From the NCBI GenBank assembly GCA_965649825.1, contig OZ287710.1, positions 372,001-436,000 of the forward strand: DNA of 64,000 nucleotides, in the 5' to 3' direction. Below, piece by piece: positions 55,837 to 64,000 of the stretch. The stretch is from Penicillus capitatus. Its lineage: Eukaryota > Chlorophyta. Both the position numbers and the translations under genes were made by a program. Every line of letters begins with the position of its first letter. The stretch's first letter is position 1. The notes beneath the pieces are model-generated. The model had not been told where the DNA came from, did not search any database, and saw nothing but the letters and a program-made list of their open reading frames with translations.

Positions 55837-58550
55837 ATGAACTTCATGACGATACGCTGTTGCACAGACGAGGAGTCGGCATCCAGTGAAGAAGAAGCGT
55901 TGTCTGACGTGGATGACAGCAACATTCCCAACAAGAAAGTTATTATCCTTGGGGCCGGCGTGGCTGGAATCTCTGCTGCGTTGTTCTTAAAGGCACGCCC
56001 TACCATTTCGGTCTTTCTGTTCGAACACGACCTGTGTGATGTAGAAGCACAATGTTGATGCGGTGGTGTTGGAAGGGCGCGATCGAATTGGTGGGCGAAT
56101 TTACACAGACTATCACAGCTTTAGTGCTCCAGTCGATCTCGGGGCTTTCATCATCACTGGTACTCAATGATGTGATGCAGGTTATTGTCAGATGGGAAAC
56201 GACACGTAGGTGCGGATCCAGACCCGAGTCGAAACAGCGCATGTGATCCGTGTGGACCCATATCGCGCCATTTTGGTCTGGGACTGCATTACCTAGACAG
56301 TCGAACATTACCCATCTATCATGAAGTGTACAAGCAGACACCCATTCCACATGACATCGACAGAAAAAGTGCATTGTACGTGTCTTTCGCATTGTTCTGG
56401 GCTTAAACATGTCATAGATTGTTTGATCGCATTCTGGATGGTATCGCTGACCTGCAATCAGACAGTGAGGATGTGGTCGTTGCTGTCGATGATGCTCGCA
56501 GTCTGGGAGAACTGTTCACTCAATGTGTTGAGGAGTACGTTGACAAGATCGAGATGCCCAAGGAGCAGACCTCTCTAACGGATACTCATCATATTCTTGG
56601 CAGTACCATAGATACCAGTGATCTTGAACTGGTGGAGGATATACATGGCGTCAAGACTCCAACATCATCAACTTTAAAACAGAAGCGATCAACTGGTGTG
56701 GACGATGATCCAGATCCTCCAGCCAAACAGGAAAGAGATCCAAGCCCAATCAGAAAGAAGCTCAAAATCACATGTAGAGGACAGAAAGATGTCGTTCTGG
56801 ATGTTTACACAAAGAGCAAGACATCCTCCGAAAGTGCAACACAATCACCACAGGGTGTCAAAACAATGTCATTAGCACAACTGTGCCCGGCAGAGAAAAT
56901 GAAGAAAATGCAAGAACTGAAAGAACCTGCACAGATCAAGGACTCGAAACCAGCGCAACAAAAAAGCGACAAAGCAAAGGCCACAGATATGCACAAAGAG
57001 AGTCCAAAAATGAGCAATATTCGAAGAGGTCTGCTCTTAAGGCCAAATCTATGAGTTCTATGTTTGTACTTAATGTTCCGTTTCAGGGCGTGGGCGACCT
57101 CCCAAGAATCCATTGACCCAACCGAAGATCGACTTTGGAAATGGTCAAGAGACAAAGCAATCGCACCATCTAACTCCAGCAGGTCGAATGCACACATGTC
57201 CCTCTAAAGATCCAAATACTGGCAGTACTAGATCCTGCTGCCAAAGTGGATGTCGTGATGTGGCACAAAGCTCATCTGGAGTATGGATGCGGAACTTCCT
57301 TGAGCAACTTGAGCAGTGTACACTGGAATCAGGATGAAGACTATGGCGGCTTTAATGGCAGACATGCCATCGTGAAAGGTGTGGCAGCACGAGACAGAGC
57401 AAATTCTATCGACTGACGGTCTCCCTCTGCAGGTGGATTGGCACCCCTTCTTGAAAGATTGAGCATTGGACTCGATATCAGATTAGAGATGATAGTAAAC
57501 AACGTAGCCTACGGTTCGGATGGTGTTCGAGTGACATGTCAAAATGGTAGTGATCTCAGCACATCGAATAACAGGGAATGGATGGTGTTTAGGCGATGTG
57601 TTTGAGGGTGGATGCGTGATCTGTACCCTTCCTTTGGGCGTATTGAAGTCCACAACAGTTACATTCACTCCTCCATTGCCTGCCTGGAAGGAGAGTGCCA
57701 TCAAGAGCATTGGATTTGGAAACCTTAATAAAGTGGTGCTCGAATTTCAATCTGTTTTTTGGGATGCATCCATCGACTATTTTGGCATTGTGCCTAAACC
57801 AAGTCGTCCTTCGGAGAAGACGCATACGTCTGAGCCTGCATCCAACCACAGCTTTTCTTCGTCCAGCACTCCAGGAGCCACATCTGTCGAGAGTCAGTAT
57901 GAGACTGCTGGATTCTGTTTCATGTGGTGCACGGCATATCGTTACACAGGCAAGCCCCTTCTGACAGGCATCGTTTCTGGAAGTATGGCAGACAAGGTCC
58001 AGATATCTAATCTACCTTCCTCTGTCAGCTGTGGCATTGAGGTCTGTCTGCCTTATCAGGTCGAAGAGATGAGTGAAGACAATGTCATTCAGATGGCTTT
58101 GAGCAATCTTTCCTCTGTCTTTGGCGACTGTGTTGCCTCTCTCTTTCTTCGTGGAAAAATGACACGTTGGAAATCGGATGTCTTCTCCAGAGGATGCTAC
58201 ACCTATGTCCCTGTGGGCATGAGTGGCAAGGGATATGAGAATCTCGGCCACCCGATTCTGGGGCATGGATTTGGCGTTCTGTTTGGAGGAGAGCACACAA
58301 ACAAGCAACATCCAGACACCATTGGAGGCGCCATGATCACAGGTGTGTCTCGAACGCCTCCTTTCTGTTAATGCTGTGTGGTATGCCAGGCGTCCGCGAA
58401 GGAAAGAGGGCACTGCACTTGTTGTACGGTCCTGATGCCGCAAAGAGGAAGGTGCAGGTGCCGTCCGTACAGAGGGCTCGTGATCAAGATGCATCTGAGC
58501 TTCTATTTAAAGAAGCAGAGGCAGAGATTGTCCGCCTGCACAGAAATTGA
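55837..58550 (+). CDS. LSD1/KDM1-type flavin amine oxidase with AT-hook insert
   Basis: FAD-dependent lysine demethylase-like protein acting on chromatin. Rossmann motif [18 protein letters not shown] (about 55930-55990) and RDRIGGRI follow a short acidic N-terminus starting MNFMTIRCC. The C-terminal amine oxidase half is LSD1-like: [45 protein letters not shown], then [12 protein letters not shown] containing the catalytic-site Lys, [13 protein letters not shown] and [20 protein letters not shown]. It ends at a TGA at 58548-58550. Between the two halves, where animal LSD1 has its coiled-coil tower, lies an insert of roughly 200 residues that is charged and low complexity, ending in an AT-hook (RGRPPKNP, about 57088-57112). 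No SWIRM domain is visible before the Rossmann motif. Several introns of about 50 bp. Confidence 0.88.
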
Positions 58551-58716
58551 AGGCATCTGCTCGCTGTTCGCGTTTTTTGGTATCATGATTTTACTTTTAA
58601 AGCCTCATCGCTCGTTACCGAGGCGGAGTTATTATTCAATACACGATTGTCAACGGTTGACATGTGGCTGTTGATGTGACAGTGGACTTGAGCACATTGC
58701 ATCTTTCCATCGCGTC

Positions 58717-59878
58717 ATGGACTCTGTCGATCGCAAGCGACAGAATTCGGCAAAGTATCCATTCCCTTTAACGATCTTGGACCCCAATCGAACTCCATTG
58801 GCTTAGATCCACAGAAGATGACAATCTCGAACAGCTCACTTCTGAGGACAATCCTTCTACTGACGACGATATGTCGAAGGATAAAGAGAGTGCGTCTATG
58901 GACGAAGTAGCAGACGGCCCTGACGATTCAAAGATATCAGACGAAGAGATTGATGCCTCCTTCGGCTTCTTCGATCCATCTGATAAAGACTTCCATTCAC
59001 TAAATGAACTGCTCAAGCAGCAGTTTAAGGACATTGAGGAGTTGACGGTTCCGGAATTGACAGAGACAATCATTCGCCAGGCAGGATCATGAGGGCATTG
59101 TCGGCTATACCTACTTTTCTGCTGTTCGACAGAGCACAGTTGGAAGTGTGGTTCGATGCGAAGAGAGCGACGATGATGGTTTCGTCTTGGGTCTTATTTC
59201 GGTGCTGAATTTTGATCGGTACAAGGACCTGAAGTGCCTAAAGCAATTGATTTCTCATATCTTGAACCAGTGTGAAGATGTCGCAAAGAAACACGTCTTT
59301 GAACAGGTGCTTCTTTCATCTGTTGGCTTAGGGATGGGAATTTCTGCACACAGGTCATGCACTCTTCGAAAGCTGGCTTAATTATCAACGAACGCCTCCT
59401 GAATATGCCACCAAAAATCGGACCGCCACTCAACCAGTCGCTGTTTGAAGAAATTAGCTGGGCACAGGAAGACGAACCCACTGAGGTACATCAATTGCTG
59501 TTATCTGTGATGTGTCAGAGCAACAATCGTCTCATGCATGCACTCAGGAATTGAGAACATCGTTTAAGATGGATGCGTATGTCGTGATGACCCATGTCTA
59601 TCAAGATCCACTAACTGACCCAAAAACCGAGCATCCCTCAAAGAAGAGCAAAGTCCTGTCGGATACAGTGACAGTCCTGTGTCGAACGCTAAGTGTTTGG
59701 TCAGGTCGTTGGACCGACAGGCTACATCTATGTCAAGCCAGAAGATGAGTTCTATCACAAATTCAGCAAAGAATGGTTCGTCATTCCGCGTCCTGACTCG
59801 GAGAGCAACACCGAAGGACTGAAATCTTACCGACTCATTCTGTTCATCACACACGAGTCTGTCACTCAAGCACAGTAA
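58717..59878 (+). CDS. BCCIP/Bcp1 family protein
   Basis: Eukaryotic BCCIP (BRCA2- and p21-interacting protein) homologue; yeast Bcp1 is a nuclear chaperone for ribosomal protein Rpl23 and is needed for export. Exon 1 (MDSVDRKRQNSA) starts at the ATG 58717-58719 and joins across a 52 bp intron (GTATCC..GGCTTAG) to an acidic stretch, then the conserved EIDASFGFFDPSDKDFHSLN. Later family motifs: GSVVRCEESDDDGFVLGLIS, LNFDRYKD, GLIINERLLNMPPKIGPPLN and EELRTSFKMDAYVVMTHVYQ. The C-terminal part FYHKFSKEWFVIPR and SYRLILFITHES is also typical. It ends at a TAA at 59876-59878. Confidence 0.9.
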
Positions 59879-60014
59879 GGACATCGTCTCCGTTTGCGTC
59901 TTGTCACCAGCATGGTGTCGACAGGATTGCCATGGATGCCATCGTCGGCAATCCTGCAAGCGCGATGTGACAGTCTGTCTGTTCGCTTGCGTAGAGGAGG
60001 ACGTTTTCCAACAG

Positions 60015-61545
60015 ATGGAGGGTTCCGTCCTCGAAGAAAAGCTTCGCAAACTTCAATCGACTCAAGAAACGATTAACGCAACAGCGGATTATCTGATTGA
60101 GAACAGCGCTGAGGCCAAACGGATTGTAAGGACGTGGAATGAAGTAGGGTGCCCTCGCGATATCCTCTCTCTGCGATTGGACACTTGAATTTCAGGAGTT
60201 TACGACTTCGAGTGTCCACAAGAAGCTAACACTGCTGTATCTTGCCAATGACGTACTGCAGCGTTGCAAGACAAACGCGTTTCTCCCTGGATTTCTGCAT
60301 TACCTTCCAAAAGCAACGGCACACCTCTACAAGCACGGCGACGCGAAGATGCGTTGTGCTGTGATGCGGCTAGTTGAGGTCTGGACAGAACGAAAAGTTC
60401 TGAGGAGTCAGGGGATCGCTGCTGTCAGATCACACTTAGAAAAAGTGAAAGACACACCTCCTCCAATCGAAGAGTCCACACAAGAAGACGAATCGATGCA
60501 AGGAACCAAACGTAAGAGAGGCATACATCCCATTCAGGATTGTCAAGAAGAAGTGGAAGAAACAGCACGGCAAAGGGCAGAACTGGAACAAATGAGTGCT
60601 CAACTTGTCAACGATGTACGCATTGCTGACAGCTTCAGTCGTCGACAACAACACTCGGATATGTGGTGTGTAGAGGAAGGTGAATGAGCTGACGAAGGAA
60701 GAGCTGTTGAGGTTGAGCGCCTTTTCTGATCAGCTGTGCACCGCCGTCAAAATGGAAATTCAAGTTCGAAAAAAGATGGTGGATTTGCTGAGGGATACAT
60801 TGACAGAGCAGGTCACACAGATCCTACTACACCTGTATCTGTCCATTCATACCCAACGACATCGATATGGTGTAGGAGGAAGGCTTGAAGAACAGTAAAG
60901 AGATGTTGCGTCTGTGTTTTGTACAACAAGAGGAGATCAAGAAAGCCTCAACTCCGACAGAGAGCTTTCCGACACAGGAATCCTTCAATGGAAGAAGCTC
61001 CATGTCGATTTCAGATGAAAACAATGAAGTGGCCCTGATGCCAACGGAGGTTTCGTCATCGACAGTCAATATCTCGAATCCGAGTGCTCACAATTATCAG
61101 ACTCCTGCTCCGACCTATCCCGCCTCGCTGTTGCCGCCGTATCCGCATGCAGGACCAATGACCTATGCAAGTCATCCATCCGGACAACCAGTCCATACAT
61201 TGGCATTTCCAATGATGCATCCTGACGGGAGCGTTGAGAAATCACAAGAGCACGAGATAACGAACCCTTATCGCCGTGCGCCTCCATTTATGAGACAAGG
61301 GTACATACCAGGTACAGTGTGAGTGATTTCTTTGGACTTAACTCATTTCCTCCTCTGTCGTTGTTTAGACAGTCAGGGATTGCCGCCTGCTCCATATGAG
61401 GCACATGTCATTCATGTATGCCTATCTCCTTTCTGATGCACACTGATCACTGCCAATATAGGAAATGCGCAATCCGTATGGACCTCATTTGAACTATGGT
61501 GGGTATCCGGGACAGTACAACTCTGAGAAAGATTGGCGATCGTAG
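60015..61545 (+). CDS. CID-domain protein, RPRD1/Rtt103-like
   Basis: RNA polymerase II CTD-interacting domain protein of the RPRD/Rtt103 group, involved in transcription termination or CTD dephosphorylation. The ATG at 60015 gives MEGSVLEEKLRKLQSTQETI, the start of the CID helices, then IENSAEAKRIVRTWNE. An intron leads to KLTLLYLANDVLQRCKTN, the CID hallmark, and MRLVEVWTERKVLRSQGIAA. A coiled-coil region follows (ARQRAELEQMSAQLVNDVRI), then a Pro/Tyr/His-rich disordered tail (PAPTYPASLLPPYPHAG) split by small introns and ending EKDWRS at a TAG (61543-61545). The layout CID, coiled coil, Pro-rich tail is that of RPRD1/2. Confidence 0.85.
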
Positions 61546-61605
61546 ACGATTGATTGATTTGAACATGACAAAGACTGACGCAAATTTGTTGTGTTGATGA
61601 TCGGA

Positions 61606-63496
61606 TTATGCGACAGACAGTGTTTTTACCATATAATGTCCTTCAAGATGGTATCCTAGTTTTCGATAGTAATGTCGTGTGCCGACTCCAGATATAACGA
61701 CGAGTTTCTGTGATCGATGCTCCTTCATGGCAATCTCCTCTGCCTTCTCCATGAGTAGCGTTCCGTAGCCTTGATGCTGGAACTTTGTCGTGTCTCGACC
61801 GTGGACAGAAACGGCAGTGCCATAGACATGGAGTTCACGAATAATGGACGTTTTTCCTCTGAGTTCTGGCTGACGTTGTTTGTCGGGGCCTTGACATTTT
61901 CTCAACCTCAACAGTCCAACGAGAATGTCTTTTTGAGGATCTTCATAGGCAAGGAATGTCTCCCAGCTTCCGTTTGCTGAATAATCCCTTCGGATAAGCT
62001 CCACTTCTGTTGGCCTGATTCGATTGTGAATGTCTTGGATGCCCACTTCTCTTGTACGCACGTCGCGGCATCGCAATCCAAATTGAGCCATCCGAGCAAG
62101 AGCTAATTCGCGAAGATTGCCCTTCTCCACTCCAGATGTGACCAAAGGCATCGGGATATCTCGCTGAACACGATAGACACGCACCCATGGGGGCACTAAT
62201 GCCAAGATCCTGGCAACTAGATCCACCAACTGCACATCGATAAAGAGATCATCCACCGATCGCCATGAGAGATGTCAGTCGCACTTTGTCAGGGTGATAG
62301 TTCTTGTAGAGACCCTTCTTCCATAGCTCATAGAGTCCAGTTCCTCGAATGACGAGAGTTGGATAGATTTTCAGTCCATCCGTACGAAAATCAGGATTCT
62401 CGAAGAACTCTCTGAAGCTCTCTATGTCTCTCTCCCATCCAACATTCGGCAGATCAGGCATCATATGAGCAACCACTTTAAATCCAGCATTCTTTGCCAG
62501 CTGGAAACATCTCTTCACTGCCTCTACTGTGTGACCACGATTTGTATCACGGGCCACATCCTCATATATGCTTTGCAAACCAATTTCCAGCCTTGTGCAA
62601 CCGTAAGAGAGCATCTGTGTCAGATGTGGCATCTGGCAGAAATCGGGCCGCGTCTCGATGGTTAGCCCAATGCATTTCGTTCTGCTCTCTTCTGAGTAAA
62701 CGACAGCTTCCTCCACGTTGCGGGATGTGTGGCCTGATAAAGCATCATGGAGGTTGCGAATGAAGTAGTCTCTGTAGTCTAGTGGGAGCGACATGAATGT
62801 CCCGCCCATCAAAATAAACTCGACTTTGTCGACGTTGTGTCCAAGCTTCCTCAGTTGCTCGACTCTGTTTCGAGCTTGAACATATGGATTGTATCTGTGA
62901 AGGAGAGGGTACTGAGGACAGTTAACATGAACACAAGATCACACACCGTGCACGAATGGCTCTCATGCTCGTAGGCTCATATCCTGTGTAAGACTGTGTG
63001 CTGTATTCGAAATCCGAATCGGGTCCCCCTGGACAGTAAACGCAGATGTTCCCAGTGGTCGCAATGTGTGGACATCGATGTGGCTTTGACATGACAGCGA
63101 CAACTGCAATGCCAGATGCTGTTCGAACTGGTTTTGCACGCAACCTACAATGGAAGCGTTGATATTTCGATTGAGCAGATCTTGCAGACAACTGTGGCAG
63201 AAGAACAGATTTGTACTCCTCTGGCACAGCAGCAATAATCTCGACGAGCTTTGGTGCGCGACTCAGTCCATATTTCTTTGTCACCTAATCGGGAAGGCGA
63301 CGTTTTGCATTCTACTACTCTGTCGGGGACCTTTGTTTTGAGATCATTCAGGTCAAGTGTCTGCCCACGAGTCACTCCGCGAATCAAAACGGTGACGATC
63401 TCGGCGACAGCGCGAATTCGATCCTACTACAGCGGGATGTTCTCGCAAACGTCTTTTGATCGATGCACTGCCAACCACCTCTTCATTTTTCTTCAT
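61606..63496 (-). CDS. ELP3: Elongator catalytic subunit ELP3
   Basis: Elongator subunit 3, a radical-SAM plus GNAT enzyme that makes the cm5 modification of wobble uridines in tRNA. Exon 1 is only six codons (MKKNEE, ATG 63494-63496). A 55 bp intron (GTGGTT..GTAGTAG) leads to [20 protein letters not shown], and the next intron to [20 protein letters not shown]. The radical-SAM cluster is [20 protein letters not shown] with [20 protein letters not shown] after it. [11 protein letters not shown] and [20 protein letters not shown] follow. After an intron of 55 bp the GNAT domain holds [20 protein letters not shown] and [18 protein letters not shown]. The end is YMVKTLSVA. Full length and highly conserved. 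Confidence 0.97.
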
Positions 63497-63569
63497 AGTT
63501 CAGCCGCAGTTCGATACAACAGACCCAGTCGACTTTAAACGTCACGTCAAACTCTTTTGTGAAGCCCAT

Positions 63570-64000
63570 CATGCTGAATTGTCGGAATCAATTTCCTCCA
63601 TCGATATGTCGTCATCTGTCGGGCACCGTTTCCTTATCAGGCAACCTACAAGAGAAGTCTAACGTCATCATCTGCAGGTTTGAATGGATGGATGGTGGAT
63701 ACCTTCTTCGTTGTCGTCCGCCTGGGCACGTCGTCTCCTCTTTGGTCTTGATGGAGGTAGACCCTCTATTTCGGCTGGAACATAATCTGCATCTTCATCA
63801 TCCCGATCTGGCAGTTCTTCTCCTGCCAAGAGATGCAGCAGTTCTGGATCGTCTGGTGTCTGTGTTCCTGAGGAATCCGACGCGGTGAACAGGTTTTCCA
63901 TTCCAGATGCCTCCTTAGATCCGTCTATGACCACATTTGCTTCTGTCTGTCGCATTTCTTCAATTTTCTTCTCCTCGGGTCCACGTTCTTTATCTGTCGC
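63570..64000 (-). CDS. 3' end of an acidic, probably nuclear protein (partial)
   Basis: Open frame entering from the right edge on the minus strand: charged KERGPEEKKIEEMRQTEANV, then an acidic stretch with DDEDADYVPAEIEGLPP and a basic cluster PKRRRRAQADDNEEG. A 62 bp intron (GTATCC..CTTGTAG) leads in phase to a short last exon CLIRKRCPTDDDISMEEIDS, ending with a TGA (63570-63572). The basic cluster could be a nuclear localisation signal. The DxDYVP string recalls the N-terminus of BCNT/CFDP1 proteins, but the BCNT domain is not present in this part, so I do not assign it. The start lies outside the window. ELP3 follows 74 bp downstream on the same strand. Confidence 0.42.

Noticed and set aside
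1-64000. CRISPR arrays, insertion sequences, operons, Shine-Dalgarno sites
   Set aside because: The window is eukaryotic nuclear DNA with spliceosomal introns. No direct-repeat array, transposase or terminal inverted repeat was seen.

Overview
This window is eukaryotic nuclear DNA, most probably from a microalga. Genes lie on both strands and are packed 50-500 bp apart. Almost every gene has several very short spliceosomal introns: nearly all those I could place by restoring a conserved frame are 43-75 bp, with GT..AG ends and no strong AT or poly-T signature. A photosynthetic host is indicated by a thylakoid-lumen PsbP-type protein with a twin-arginine signal, a DUF1995 protein with a transit-like leader, a phosphoglycolate phosphatase, ferredoxin-type sulfite reductase, a DUF1802 protein and a relative of the Arabidopsis At1g75140 membrane protein. 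A TTC12-like protein hints at a lineage with flagella. I cannot name the species or class.

Layout. 0-6.3 kb: end of an unidentified gene, a secreted copper amine oxidase and a secreted Cys-containing protein of unknown function. 6.9-10.2 kb: RAD54. 10.4-12.2 kb: a head-to-head pair of plastid genes (PsbP-type and DUF1995). 12.3-15.4 kb: an unusual chromatin protein combining PWWP, PHD, a Dam-type DNA adenine methyltransferase domain and a CW zinc finger. 15.8-26.4 kb: phosphoglycolate phosphatase, a CPBP intramembrane protease, a C2-like protein, DUF1802, the At1g75140-like protein, Rab5 and sulfite reductase. 26.4-38.3 kb: TTC12-like TPR/armadillo protein, a D-type ABC half-transporter with a tandemly duplicated exon, a single-pass coiled-coil protein, a decapping-like Nudix protein with a degenerate catalytic box and a C-terminal dsRNA-binding-like domain, and an organelle-targeted helical-repeat protein. 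38.7-48.8 kb: a zinc-finger protein, a secreted beta-propeller protein, poorly resolved basic proteins, CCT1, a charged protein of unknown function and a small membrane protein of plastid type. 49-64 kb: exocyst Sec10, PiT phosphate transporter, ELMO-domain protein, an LSD1-type demethylase without a visible SWIRM domain, BCCIP/Bcp1, a CID/RPRD protein, ELP3 and the edge of one more gene.

Most genes are housekeeping: DNA repair, chromatin, transcription, tRNA modification, protein folding, vesicle traffic and plastid metabolism. The most unusual objects are the PWWP-PHD-Dam-CW protein, the Nudix-dsRBD protein, the exon duplication that copied an intron in the ABC transporter, a GC-AG intron in the same gene, and the altered LSD1. 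Gene models were built by hand from reading frames and splice dinucleotides. Outer boundaries are firmer than individual splice sites unless stated.
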